Source: Craspedostauros australis
Taxonomy: Eukaryota > Bacillariophyta > Bacillariophyceae > Mastogloiales > Achnanthaceae
Length of the DNA: 64,000 nt
Reading direction: 5' to 3'
NCBI GenBank assembly: GCA_026770025.1
Contig: JAMXDE010000032.1
Coordinates: 310,001 to 374,000 of the forward strand
This document shows, piece after piece, positions 23,374-34,339 of this stretch (positions are counted from its first letter, which is position 1; each line of letters opens with the position of its first letter). The notes beneath the pieces were generated by a model that did no database searches, was not told the origin of the DNA, and saw only the letters and a program-made list of their open reading frames with translations. A program made the translations under genes and the position numbers.

Positions 23374-24518
23374 ATGGGTCTCGTATGCCTCGTTGAATTT
23401 TTCACGATTCTTGGATCTTCTGTTTTCACTCTTCTCGTCACTGCTTTACGGAGTACTGGCATCGATTGTCCAAGCACTGACACCATGCTGATGTCGATCC
23501 ACAGGCATCGGTGATCAGCCTGTCTCAGCTGTATTCCTTCATCCCAATCGCTCATTCCTGCTCCTTCAATCCGTACTCCTGCTGTGGCGAATATTCCGTC
23601 TATAGGTACTTTGCCCAGTCGGTGTGTTGGTAGCCGGCTCACTTCCTTGCCTGCCCACTTCATGGTGTTGTTTAGTCCTGTGTTCTCTCTGAATTCTCGC
23701 ATCGTTGTTGAGTCCGTATCTTCGTTGCAATCCATTGCCACTATGATATGATCACCTTCTGTTCTCCATTCCCGGATTGCTTTCTGCAAATCTTCTATCA
23801 TCGCAATTCGTGGTTCTCTGTCCTTCCTTTTCTCATTGAAGTATCGCCGATGTTGTGCATGCGTGTTGAGGAACCCCTTGCTTCTTGGCCGACATGGCCA
23901 ATATGCCACTACCACTCGGAGCGTCTGTTGGTTCGCCCCTCGGTATCTCTGCCATACCCACCGCCCTAGTTTGGTCGGATCTTCTCCTTGGCCCATGATT
24001 CTAATTGCAGCCTGAAATCTGCTGATCATCGCCACTCCTCCCCACTGCTTGCTTTCTGTCGCCTCGCTCGTTCGATTGTTTGCTGTTTTTGCAACCGCCG
24101 TCCCTGTTGGCCACCATTCTCGCGTTCTGCCTTTCAGAGTATGCTCCGCTGATGTCGTCCTCCAATCCACATTCACCTTGGTAATCCCAAATACATCGAA
24201 CTCCCCTTCATTCATCCACCTCTTCAACCCTTCGTCCACTGCTCCCAGTCGTCTGCCCAGTCCTCCGAAGTTCTGCACTCCTACCCGCAGCTGTCCTTCT
24301 TGCTTCCTTAGCATTCTCCTCCTCACCCTGTTCGTCCGTCCACCCTCGTTCGTCTCTCGTCGTCTTCCGCGGTCGGTCTGTTGCGGTATAACCTCCCAAT
24401 CCGCAGGCGCTTGTTGTGGGCTCCGAGTCTGTCGCTGTGCTGCCACCGACTGTTGCTCTTGCCCTTCCTGTCTAACCGTTCGCCGGGTCCCCTCTCGGTT
24501 CCCCAGCTCTTTGCTCAT
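23268..24518 (-). pseudogene. LINE ORF2, AP-type endonuclease part
   Basis: The first ATG of this frame is at 24518 (MSKELGNREG), inside the last codons of ORF1, so the two ORFs overlap by about 47 bases in different frames, as in many LINEs. The endonuclease fold is seen as LRVGVQNFGGLG, FDVFGITKVNVDW, HIIVAMDCNED, VPIDGIFATAG and QADHRCLWIDI. The ITKVN block has Lys at 24177-24179 where this family has the metal-binding Glu. The frame then slips in an A-rich stretch near 23.40 kb and ends at 23268, while the true continuation lies in the reverse-transcriptase frame. Confidence 0.85.
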
Positions 24519-27500
24519 CGTGCGCCTCTTCCTGGTCGTCACCCATTCCAATGGTTTGTGTTATGCACTGGACCGTTGGTGGTCTTACTTCCGTACCGGT
24601 TGCGCGCAGCTTGCCTGCTGCTTTGAGCGCTTCATTCTCCTCCTTTGTTGTCACCACCAATTGCTTGAGCTCCTCCATTTGCTGCTGCATTGCGGCCATC
24701 ATTGCTCTTGTCGTTCCTGTTGTCCGTCCTGTACTTCCTGACAGTGTTGACGTCACTGACCCTTGTGCCTGTGCCTCCAATATCTTCCCCATCTGCTCTT
24801 GCAACGCCGCCATCTTGTCTCTCTGCGTGCCTGACGTACCCCGGCTTGCCCCTGTAATGGTCGATGTTGTTGACTCTTCTTCTTCTCGTGCTTGCTGTGC
24901 AGCTTTTCGTTTTGCACTGCGTTCCTCTCGGACCTGTCGCCATGCCCGTGTATCCCGCATGGAGGGTATGGTATCTTCGTCTCCATCATCCTTCTCTTGC
25001 CTCACAGTGATCCCTCTTTCCGCTTCTTTCTCCTCATCGCCATCCTCTTCGCCTTCAGTTGTCTGGAAATGCATGTCCTCGTCCACTGCCATTGCTGCCT
25101 CCACTTCTTTGTCTTTCTCGGATATCACCCTCTTTGTTGTTGCGTCCCATTTCATTGTCTTGGCTTCGACCCTGGCCATGGATGTGAAAAGCCTTTCCAC
25201 TTCCTCGCCATAGTCGGCTGTGAGTTTGACCAGCAGCCCTTTCACCACCATCCTTGCTTCCGCCATCTTCTCAGGGTGAAACTGTAGCACATACCCGTTG
25301 CCTCTCCACTGTTTGTCGATCGATGTGAAGAGGGGCGTCTTGACGTTGCCTGTTGTCGACTTGATCTTCATCACCATTTCTCTGAGCGTCAGGTTGGTAC
25401 CGTCTGGTATCTCCTGCAGACATTCTGGTATGATGTTGTAGGTCGTCATTGCCACTGCATGTAGGCACCATTCCATTTGCCGTTCCCGCAGCTCAAACCA
25501 CCCTTTCCTCATGTCCGTGTTGATGATTCCCGACAGCAGCGTGATGATTCTCATCCTCACCCCCAGGGGGAACTTCTTGGATTTTGTGCTGTAGTAGACT
25601 TCCAACACTTTGGCCACCAATGCTCTGTCGTCGGTGCTTGATTCAACGTGGAGTGCCCTCGGATCCTTCTTCGTATCCCTGATAGGGTCGTACTTCTCGC
25701 CGTCTGCAATCCTTTTCCAGGTGATTGCCACTTGTGTCTTAGCCAGCTTTGTAAGCTCTGCTTCCAATGCGTCCGCGTCGATCTGCCAAGTAAAGTACAG
25801 GAGCCAGCCCAGCGTTGTCGTGGATGGCGCTTGGATCTTTGCCACTTCAAATCTTCCGCCAATGTGCTGGAAGTAATCCGTCAGCTCTCCTGTGATCTTG
25901 TTGATGGGCCCTTTTGCCTCAATCTTCACTTTCAGATATCCTTTCTCCTTTGCCGCTTTGTAGATTGGTCGCACCCCTTTGAAGAATCTTTTCAGGTTGG
26001 TCATGTCCGTCGGAAATGATTCCATTGCATGCACGATTGTTTGGTCTTCGTACGGATTCCATGGTAACAACTTTGCTGTTGCATTCACTCATTGGATTGA
26101 TCGCAAAAACTCTTTGCACGATGCGATGGCCGCGTCGATTGCCGTTCCCGCGTCATTGGCCCCGTCCCCGCCTTCAATCATCATCTGCACGCCGCAATAG
26201 CATGTCTCGATTGCTTCCCCGCCTTGTGTTGGGTTCATTCCAATCCCGCTCTCGTTGCTGCCCGCTTGTGTTTCTTCATCGCAGTCCATTGCTCGCGCCT
26301 TGTTACTCCTTTCGCTTTCGCTTAACGTGCGCTGTGTTGCCGTTGTCTTGGTTACTGCCGTTTTGGTCTCCTTGGTTGTCGCTGCGTTTGCCTTGTCGGC
26401 TTCTTGCCCTACTTCTCGTAGGTCCTTGCGTTTGGTGGGCTGCTCTGCTGCTAGCGCGTGTTTTGGGCTCCGCTCTGTCCGCTTCTTGCTTCCGCCTTGG
26501 TCGTTCCCTTCTAATGCCGTTGTCACTGTCATGTTTCCCTCAGTTCCTCCGTCGTCCCATGTATCCGTCTACTCCTGCTCTTCGTTGCTGCTCTCCTGCT
26601 CGTCTGTCCCTGCTTTGTTTCCCTCGTTGTCGCCCTTGTCCTTTCCTTTGTCTTGTGTATCCTTCATCACTCCATCTTGCTTGCCCTTGTCCTTGTCGTC
26701 GGTGTCCTCCTTCTTCTTGAGTTCCTTCATCTTCCCCCACTTCTTGCCCAGTGCTTGTCTGATAGTCTCCGATGCCGCCCCGACGTACTTTTGCCCTGTT
26801 TTTGCTTCTTGCACTATGATTTCATCGTTCTCAATGCATTGTGTGCATACCACAGGGAAGCCTCTTGGTGTATTAGCTCAAACTAGTATTCCTATTAGTC
26901 GTGTTAAGATTTAGTTTAGTTAGTCAAATGACCGACTGCTCAGAGTTTGAGCGGGATTGAAGCGTGACTCGATGTCGGTGGGATGGGGTCCCACCCTCGA
27001 ATCGTGCTCTACTTAAGACGATGTTGCGTGTCCGCTGAATTTGGGTTTGGGCGATCGTGCCATCCCACGCCACTTATGGGCGTGACATGACCTGTCCTGA
27101 ACGGACAATCGGGTCAAACCGTTGGATGAACCTTGTTCCCCCAAATTGATCGGAAGAGAGTGAACAACAAACTCTCTCTCCGACCGTCACGAAATTGATG
27201 TCTCCTCTTGGAAATGGCAACATCGACATCGCGATGATTGCACGTACAGAGACTCAACGCTCCACTATGTTACTACTAATAGAGATGTTGCAGATCCAAC
27301 TATAATGGATGCTGCACATCACATGCTCACAATCCTTTTGAAAGTCTCATTTGGATTCGTACAGCTTTAAAGACTAAGACACACTCTCACTCTCAAACTC
27401 ACCAACCTACTGCACTACCACGGATTGATCACCCTTCGGCGTTCAGTAAGTTCACCTTGTTTCCATTATCGTTTTATCATGGTGTTACTAGGCCTTCCTC

Positions 27501-27722
27501 AGGTTTGATCCAGGCTCTGCATTCTTGGTGGGCTGGTATGCTGCATACAATGCATCGCACCACTGCTGCTGCTTGCCCTCTTCCCTTGCAGTACTTGCCT
27601 GCAGCGCACTCGACTTTGCAGATGCCTCTTCCTTGTTTTCCATCTTTCTGCCTCAATTCTTCTCCGTTTTCCTTTGTGTTTGTCCCTGCCTGCCTTTCCA
27701 TCTCTCCTTGTCCTCTCGTCAT
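24472..27722 (-). pseudogene. LINE ORF1 with PHD-like zinc finger, interrupted by a solo LTR
   Basis: The ATG at 27722 begins MTRGQGEMERQ. A Cys/His cluster (ICKVECAAGKYC, VVRCIVCSIPAHQECRAW, then after the LTR VVCTQC) reads as a PHD-type finger, known in ORF1 of CR1-like LINEs. When the 609-bp LTR and one 5-bp repeat are set aside, the frame is continuous across the insertion. Downstream are a Lys/Asp/Glu-rich linker, a folded ~300-residue core (WNPYEDQTIVHAMESFP, LGWLLYFTWQIDADAL), and a Gln/Glu coiled-coil-like end (MMAAMQQQMEELKQLV). Two in-frame stops, TAG at 26569 and TGA at 26089, break it. Confidence 0.8.
26871..27479. mobile_element. Solo LTR inside LINE ORF1
   Basis: A 609-bp block of unrelated non-coding sequence splits the LINE zinc-finger codons. 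It is flanked by the direct repeat TGGTG (26866-26870 and 27480-27484), the 5-bp size typical of LTR-element integration. No coding sequence lies inside. It does not match the LTRs of the nearby copia element. Its family is unknown. It is older than the copia insertion or independent of it, and younger than the LINE. Confidence 0.75.
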
Positions 27723-27731
27723 TGTCTTGTT

Positions 27732-28510
27732 TGTTGGAAATCCGGGGTTATAGTAGTAGACTAATCTGTTATCAGTCTGTACCGTTTTAGAACTGTGAGC
27801 ACAACATGCTCATCTCCTTTCGATTCCAGTTTCACAACAAGCATGATCTGCAGTAGCCACTCGAGGTCTCACCCTTTAGCTTGGCTTCTTTCGTCTGCAT
27901 CTTCATCTTGCTTTCATCGTGGTTCATCGCATGTTTAGCTGAGAGTTGGAGAGTACCTACATTCGTCAAGTTCATACTCGTAGACCTGTAGGTACCTCTC
28001 CTTCGGTCTCCTGTCACTTCACTGGTCCCACTTCATTTCAGTTCCTCCCTCCGGTCATCTCGATGGTTGCCTTTGGATGCTTGGAACTTATTGTCATCTG
28101 GATCGTGGTCTTGGGTGAATAGGGATCGCCTCTGTTTCGCTTTCTCACATTAGGTTCTCAGGGACGCGTCGACTTGTTCAGATATATTGGTTGTCGCGCT
28201 CATTCGATTCACTCAGGGCTGGTGTGTTGCCATCGTCATAGATCTCTCGGTTCCCGACCGTTATTGGGACATGGCCGAGTAGGCCACTGGATGAGGGTGC
28301 TTGGATGTCACATAAGACAGGTAAGGCCATTGGGCTGTCCGAGTGCAACTGGTCGATTGCTAGGTTGCGGTTTGTCTGGGAGGTGCTATTGGGGGTTGCG
28401 GCAATCATGGGTATCTTTGCACTTAATACCATTCCTGTTCCAGTCAGTCCTCATGGGAGCTGCGGTAGAATAGGGTATCTTTGCAAAGTCGTACCCCCCG
28501 ATTCCTGACA
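27732..28510 (-). repeat. Copia 3' LTR
   Basis: 779 bp, TGTTGGAAAT to CCTGACA on the plus strand. Every open frame inside recurs identically in the other LTR, so none is taken as a gene. Confidence 0.93.
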
Positions 28511-28606
28511 CCCTTCCATTGTCACACCACCATACTCACTCACACACACAAATCGTCTTTCGTCTCACTCCCTTGTCTCGCTCTTGCACTCATCTCTTTT
28601 GTCCCA

Positions 28607-31600
28607 TTAATCCATAGTCGATCTCAATTGAATGATGTTCCCTTTGTGTCTATCGTAGATCTCCTTCTTTGTGTTCTTGGTGAAGCCGTCTGCGATGTTG
28701 TCCTCTGAGCGCACAAATTGAATTCGTGCCTCTCCGTTGTCTATCAGCTCCCGAGTGAAATGATGTCGTATATCGATGTGTCTCGTTCGCGCTGATGTCG
28801 ACGGGTTGGAGGCAATGAAGATAGCCCCCACATTGTCCACGTATACATCCACTGGTTTGGTCATCGTCAACCCGATGTCCTCCATTAACTGCGTGAGGAA
28901 GCGAATCTCTTTTCCTGCTTCTGACAGGGCGACGTATTCCGCCTCTGTCGAGCTGAGAGTTACACTTCGTTGTGCCTTCGATCTCCATACGATGGGCACC
29001 CCTTGCAGTAGGACGAGATGTCCTCCGACACTGATCCGATTATCCTTGTCTCCCGCAAATTCGCTGTCTGCGTAGATCTCGATCTTCCATGCGTCGTTCT
29101 CCAGCGGGGTTGGTTGCATTCGTAGTCCGTAGTTCCTCGTGTCCGATACGAACTTCATTACTCGCAGCATCTCCTTGTATGCTGCAGCTGATGGTCCGTC
29201 CAGCACCTTGGTAAGTTCGCGCACCGCATTCGCAATGTCTGGTCGCGAGTGCTTCACCAAGTATAGTAGCATACCTACTCCGCTTCGGTATCTGCTGTGT
29301 CGGTTACTGTCCACTTTGGGTAGGTCGCTGTTTCTTTGGATACCCTGTCCTGGTGTTCCCGGAGTTCCGTATCGTTGTAGAGTCAGCACGTCATCCTTAA
29401 ATGTATCCATGATGTTTTTGATGATGTGTGGTTGGTTCACCCAACAGTTCGACTGATCGTTGTTGAAGATGATCTTGCAGCTGAGGTAGTCTTCCAGGTC
29501 GTTCTCCACCTTGATTCCGAATTGCTCAGCTTTGATGTCGATGGTCAGTTGCTTCAATTCCTCCTTTTCTCCGATGCATAGGCAGTCGTCGACGTAGGTG
29601 CCTATCAGCAGTAGTCTCCCTTCCTGATTCCGAATCAGAAGGCATGGATCCACTTTGCTCTGTCGAAATCCCAGCTTGAGTAGAATGTCGACCAGCTTTT
29701 TGTTCCATTGTCTGGCGCTCTGCACTAATCCGTAGATGGTCTTCTTGAGCAGCAAGCATTCGTCGGCCTCATGCCTCATCCCCTTTGGGCATTGCATGTA
29801 GATCTCTTCGTCGAGTTCTCCATGCAAGAATGCTGTCTCGAAGTCGATGATCATACTATCCATGTGCAGCAGCATCTTCATAGTGAGCATGATGCGGTAG
29901 GTTGCATCATGAATCACTGGTGCGTGGTGTGCTGAGAAGTCCACTCCTGCTATCTGTGAGTAGCCGCAGGCGACGAGTCTGGCCCGGAAGACTCCGTTCC
30001 TCTTCTCCTTGAATACCCATTTGGTCTTCACGCATCGTCGATCTCTCGGCATTCGGTTCCTCTTGATCTTCTCCCATACTCCTCTTCTGGTCATATCGTT
30101 GAACTCCTTATTGATGGCCTCTCTCCACTTCCTCCTCTTCTCGGGATCTGCATGGTCCCAGCATTCTTCGAAGGTGGTAGGGTCTAGCATCATAGCTACG
30201 CTTGCTTGCTCGGGTCTGACTCGATCATTCGTCACTTGGCTTGCAGCGATGAAGTCATCCAATCTCATCTTTCCGTGAGTGGTGTCTATCATCATCCCTG
30301 CGACGTCTCTATTGAACATCGATCCGTCTGTATGGAAGCTCGGCCCCTCTGTCGCCGCTGTTTCGGCTTCCGTCTCTTGGGCAGTCTCTTGCTTCTCCTC
30401 GTCAGATTCCGAGGTCTCACTGGATCCGTAGTCTCTGTCCTCCTTAGGAACGGGCGAATTGTTATACCCTGCGAGATCTCTGACCATTCTTGGTACGTAC
30501 GCAACAGGTGTTGCGACTGGAGTCGAGGGCGGTCCTTTCTCTACCGTTCTTTCCTCACTCCTTCCATCCTCGTCCCTTCCGGATTCATCGCCGATGTCTT
30601 CGTCTGGTTCCTGATCCTCCTGGACGGGTAGCAGGTCGTCCTGCTCTAGCGCAGCACCTTCTGAATCTCCTTGTTCTCTGATTCTGCTGCGCTGTTCATC
30701 GTCATCGGACTCTATATCATTCATGCTATCCGATTGACGAAGCCAAGTTACGCCTCTCTCTGGAGACGAGTCTCTTGATGAGGAATCGTCGTCTGTGTTC
30801 ATCACTCTGGATCTGTTGGCATCCTTGATACCCTTGAACTCTCCATACGACTTATTCAACCATGTCACGTCCCGAGTCATAAGGATTCTCGAGGTGGCAA
30901 GGTTCATCATGCGGTACACTCCTTTCGCGTGCGACTCTCCGTATCCCACGAACATGGCAGGTTTGGAGCGGTCGTCTAGTTTGGCCTTGATAGCCTGTCC
31001 ACCGATGTGTACCATCCCCATTTCGCCGAACACACGCAGGTCATTTGCATACTTCGGGATTTTTCCGTTTAACAGTATACATGCTGGTTCCCTTGACTTC
31101 GTGCCAATGATGTTCTCCAGCTGCGTCGCCGTGTGAGCAGCCTCTGCCCACAGTTTGCCTCGCGTTGATTTTGGTAGATGGGTCTGGTTCAGCATGGCGC
31201 GTACTTTGCCGTAGAGTGTCGCGAATTTCCTTTCGACGCGACCATTCTGTTGCGGCGTCGATGCCGCAGTGTACTCGAAGGTTGGGGCGAATCCCTTGTT
31301 AAGTAAGAGTTTCTCTGCAGAACGATTCTCTCCTGCGTTGTCGCATCTGACATTTTGAACCGTTACTCGCTGATTCGCTTCGAGCCATTGGAACAACAAA
31401 AGCATCTTCGACCCCACGTCGCTTTTCTCTGTGATGAAATAACTCCAGCAGTAGTCACTGTAATCGTCGATCACAAGAAGCCAGTATTTGCCCTTTCCCA
31501 GGCTGTGTGTCTGAACACTTGATGTGTCCATGAACAATCGATCCCCGACTCCTTTCGCTCGTTGTTGAGTCGCTTTCGACATTGGTCTCTGTCGCGATTT

Positions 31601-34258
31601 CCCAATCGCGCAGTCAACACACACGTTCAGTTTTCCTGTCACGTTCCAGCCGTACCTCCCTGCTGTTCGAGAGATGGTGTACGCGTCAACGTGACCTAAC
31701 TTTTTATGAATTGTGTTGATGTCGACTGGTGCGTCGGTCGACACGCCAACATGAGCTTGGTCGTCGGCCTTGGCGTTGCTCACCATGTTCACTCCGCACA
31801 CGAAACCGCTCTGCGTTGCCATGATGCGGTCGAAGGTGATGCGGGCTTTGCCTTTCTTCAGGGTCATGATGACGCCGAGGTTGCTGATGTTGAATCCGTT
31901 CTCGAGAGCCTTGTTGATGCTCAGTAGATTAACCCACAACTTGGGCACGTACTTCACCGACTTGAGCACCACGTTGTATCTTCTTCCGTTCCTTTGCATG
32001 ACCGTCATGCGCTTGTCGCCTACCTTGGTCACCTTGAGGAAGCGTCCGCTCCCGATCTTCACATTCTGATCGGAGACGCGAATGTTGGTCATACCTTCGT
32101 CGCTGTTGGTGAGATGGCACGATGCGCCCGAATCGCCCAACCAAGTATTGGTCTCGTAGTTGTCCGGTGCGACGGAGGAGCGCCTTGCGCTGACGTTGTC
32201 GGTGTTCCCGACCACCATTGCCACTTCGTGTTGCTCTTCGCGTTCGGAGTAGATTGGAAGCACCCAGTGCTCTGGCTTTGGGAGTCTGACTCCACTGTCA
32301 CTTTGGTGATGGGTCCAACTGATGGAGTTCGCGGCATGGTGAGTCATGCTTGAAATCAGATCGCTGGGGAAGGGTTGGAAGTGACGAGATTCCAAGCTGT
32401 TGTTGATGTTGCACGGGTTGCGACACACACACAATGTGGTGATCATCCCGATCTCGTGTAGCTTGAAGTACACCGTGCGCGGCTCAATCTGTAGCTCGCG
32501 GTCCTGAGTGTGCGTGGCTACAGCGTCGTAGCACAATAGGGCGAGTTCGTTTCGCACCTCATTGGCTCGGAGCACGTTGCTCAACGATGCTCGCACAGCG
32601 TTGCGGAGTGAGCCAGCTCTTTCGAGTCTGGTGCGTCGTTCTGCGCGCTCTTCATCGTTGGTTGGCACATGGTCACTCGGCTCATTGTGGAGCTGGATGA
32701 AGAAAGGAACTTGGGGACATTCTACGCACCATGCGTAGAGTGGTCCTCGCTTGAGGCACAGAGGGCACCAGGCCGTGTTGGTGGTAAGCCCTGTCGAGTT
32801 CCCGATCATGCGGTCCACACGAGAGAGCTCTGGGGCGAAGTTGAAGATAGGGCGACGTGCCGCTTCTTCACGGTTGGCATCGCCCATGTCGTCATCCACG
32901 TCCTCGGTGTCGGTGGCCCCTTCGTTGGTGAGGCTTGCGTCGTAGTAGGACTCCTGTCCTTGGTTGGAGTTGCTCATCTTGTTGTTGACGTTGTGTGGTC
33001 TCAAAGAAAGAATGGGAGATGTGTCAGTCTGTTCGATGATGGCTGCAAAGGCGACGTCCTCCATTACCTTGGAGTCAGCTTGGTAGTTGCTGTTGTTGTC
33101 GCGTGTTTTCGCCTCGCCTGTGTTCACAGACAAATTGGTCACATTTTCCAATTCGTTCGTGTTTCCCAAGGTGGGCACACAAATTGGCTCGTCTGTCATT
33201 ACAAGAGCTACGTCGTTATTTCCCTCCATTCCATCAGTTGCCACATTAGCCGAGTCCGCCTCTTTCATGGCTGCCTTCAGCTTGAAGCACTGTAGGATCT
33301 TGTGTCCCTTCTTACCGCAGTACTTACACTCCCCATTGAACTTGGGTTTGCTGTTGTTGTCTCCTTGGCCACTCTTCTTGTTCTTGCCGTTGCCTTTCTT
33401 GGGGGCGGAGCGGCAGTCTGCCTTCTTGTGGCCGTAGGCGCCACAGTTGCGGCAGTGACCTTTGAAGCCTCCTACTGCAGCGAATGCAGTCTCTTCCCTG
33501 TTACTGTTGCTCTCACGCCTGTTGCCGCCGAGCTTGAGGTGTCGGCCGTCGTAGGTGGCACTGACAGCCTCGCGGATGTCTTCAAGGGTCATGGTGTCCT
33601 CCATACCGTCGAACTTGAGCTCCAAGAGCTTGACGTCCGTCTCGTATTCCCTTCCGAGGGCGTTGAGTACGAGCATGTGGTACTGTTGCATATCCATCTT
33701 GATGCCAGTACTACCGAGGCGATTACGCAGCACTTCCATCTCGGTCAGGAACGTGTCTGGGTGCTCACCTTTCTTCAACCGCATCCCGTTGAGTTGAGCC
33801 AACAACTTTGCCTTGACAGGCGCAGTACGCTGCTCGTAGATGCGTTCAAGGGCCTTCCACGCCTTGCGTGGGTCTCCACTCTCAGTGGGTCCACCCTTGG
33901 TTCCCACCACAGCCATGAAGGCGACATCGCCTTCCGTAGTTTCATGGTTGATCGCCATGGTCAGTTCTTCAAACGCGCACTTAGCCAGCCCATTCTTGTA
34001 TACCTCCTTCTCCTCAGCAGTCATCGAGGCTATCTTCTTCGCGATAGACTCACCCTCTTCGATCTTCACATCGGAGATGAGGGCGCTGGGGCCGAAGGGA
34101 GCTGGCTTCACCTCCACCTTGTCTAGATCCATGAGATACAAGTCCTCGAGACCCTTGCTTGCGGCGCGAGCTAGGAACTTGATGCTCCAACCCGTCCAGC
34201 TGGATCGCTTGCCGTCGAAGATGACAACGCGGTCGCTCTTGCGAAGATAGGAACTCAT
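28607..34258 (-). CDS. Copia gag-pol polyprotein (fossil element, looks whole)
   Basis: A single long frame. The ATG at 34258 (MSSYLRKSDRV) is preferred; the frame also opens at 34321. In order, with approximate residues counted from 34321: a gag domain to ~280; two CCHC knuckles (CRNCGAYGHKKADC ~287, CKYCGKKGHKILQC ~330); a long acidic spacer with a CPLC...CVEC zinc-ribbon-like pair ~530; protease DSGASCH ~730; integrase HHCC (HKKLGH...CVDC) ~870-905 and its catalytic core to ~1090; a charged linker; reverse transcriptase with YVDDCL ~1575; RNase H to the end. Gag and pol share one frame. The spacer between knuckles and protease (about 390 residues) is longer than I expect for copia. Confidence 0.92.
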   Translation of the reverse strand: MSSYLRKSDRVVIFDGKRSSWTGWSIKFLARAASKGLEDLYLMDLDKVEVKPAPFGPSALISDVKIEEGESIAKKIASMTAEEKEVYKNGLAKCAFEELTMAINHETTEGDVAFMAVVGTKGGPTESGDPRKAWKALERIYEQRTAPVKAKLLAQLNGMRLKKGEHPDTFLTEMEVLRNRLGSTGIKMDMQQYHMLVLNALGREYETDVKLLELKFDGMEDTMTLEDIREAVSATYDGRHLKLGGNRRESNSNREETAFAAVGGFKGHCRNCGAYGHKKADCRSAPKKGNGKNKKSGQGDNNSKPKFNGECKYCGKKGHKILQCFKLKAAMKEADSANVATDGMEGNNDVALVMTDEPICVPTLGNTNELENVTNLSVNTGEAKTRDNNSNYQADSKVMEDVAFAAIIEQTDTSPILSLRPHNVNNKMSNSNQGQESYYDASLTNEGATDTEDVDDDMGDANREEAARRPIFNFAPELSRVDRMIGNSTGLTTNTAWCPLCLKRGPLYAWCVECPQVPFFIQLHNEPSDHVPTNDEERAERRTRLERAGSLRNAVRASLSNVLRANEVRNELALLCYDAVATHTQDRELQIEPRTVYFKLHEIGMITTLCVCRNPCNINNSLESRHFQPFPSDLISSMTHHAANSISWTHHQSDSGVRLPKPEHWVLPIYSEREEQHEVAMVVGNTDNVSARRSSVAPDNYETNTWLGDSGASCHLTNSDEGMTNIRVSDQNVKIGSGRFLKVTKVGDKRMTVMQRNGRRYNVVLKSVKYVPKLWVNLLSINKALENGFNISNLGVIMTLKKGKARITFDRIMATQSGFVCGVNMVSNAKADDQAHVGVSTDAPVDINTIHKKLGHVDAYTISRTAGRYGWNVTGKLNVCVDCAIGKSRQRPMSKATQQRAKGVGDRLFMDTSSVQTHSLGKGKYWLLVIDDYSDYCWSYFITEKSDVGSKMLLLFQWLEANQRVTVQNVRCDNAGENRSAEKLLLNKGFAPTFEYTAASTPQQNGRVERKFATLYGKVRAMLNQTHLPKSTRGKLWAEAAHTATQLENIIGTKSREPACILLNGKIPKYANDLRVFGEMGMVHIGGQAIKAKLDDRSKPAMFVGYGESHAKGVYRMMNLATSRILMTRDVTWLNKSYGEFKGIKDANRSRVMNTDDDSSSRDSSPERGVTWLRQSDSMNDIESDDDEQRSRIREQGDSEGAALEQDDLLPVQEDQEPDEDIGDESGRDEDGRSEERTVEKGPPSTPVATPVAYVPRMVRDLAGYNNSPVPKEDRDYGSSETSESDEEKQETAQETEAETAATEGPSFHTDGSMFNRDVAGMMIDTTHGKMRLDDFIAASQVTNDRVRPEQASVAMMLDPTTFEECWDHADPEKRRKWREAINKEFNDMTRRGVWEKIKRNRMPRDRRCVKTKWVFKEKRNGVFRARLVACGYSQIAGVDFSAHHAPVIHDATYRIMLTMKMLLHMDSMIIDFETAFLHGELDEEIYMQCPKGMRHEADECLLLKKTIYGLVQSARQWNKKLVDILLKLGFRQSKVDPCLLIRNQEGRLLLIGTYVDDCLCIGEKEELKQLTIDIKAEQFGIKVENDLEDYLSCKIIFNNDQSNCWVNQPHIIKNIMDTFKDDVLTLQRYGTPGTPGQGIQRNSDLPKVDSNRHSRYRSGVGMLLYLVKHSRPDIANAVRELTKVLDGPSAAAYKEMLRVMKFVSDTRNYGLRMQPTPLENDAWKIEIYADSEFAGDKDNRISVGGHLVLLQGVPIVWRSKAQRSVTLSSTEAEYVALSEAGKEIRFLTQLMEDIGLTMTKPVDVYVDNVGAIFIASNPSTSARTRHIDIRHHFTRELIDNGEARIQFVRSEDNIADGFTKNTKKEIYDRHKGNIIQLRSTMD

Positions 34259-34339
34259 GGTGACTTGGTGGTGGTGGTGTTTGTTGCTGTGTTGGTGGGT
34301 GATGGAAACGTTGGATTTCAATCGTAACGTTTCGAAACG

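Noticed and set aside
20744-23491. Long plus-strand ORFs (318 and 370 codons) across the LINE
   Set aside because: They are antisense shadows of the reverse-transcriptase frame.
28174-28473. 99-codon ORF present identically at 28174 and 34782
   Set aside because: It is the same LTR sequence read twice; no start context or homology.
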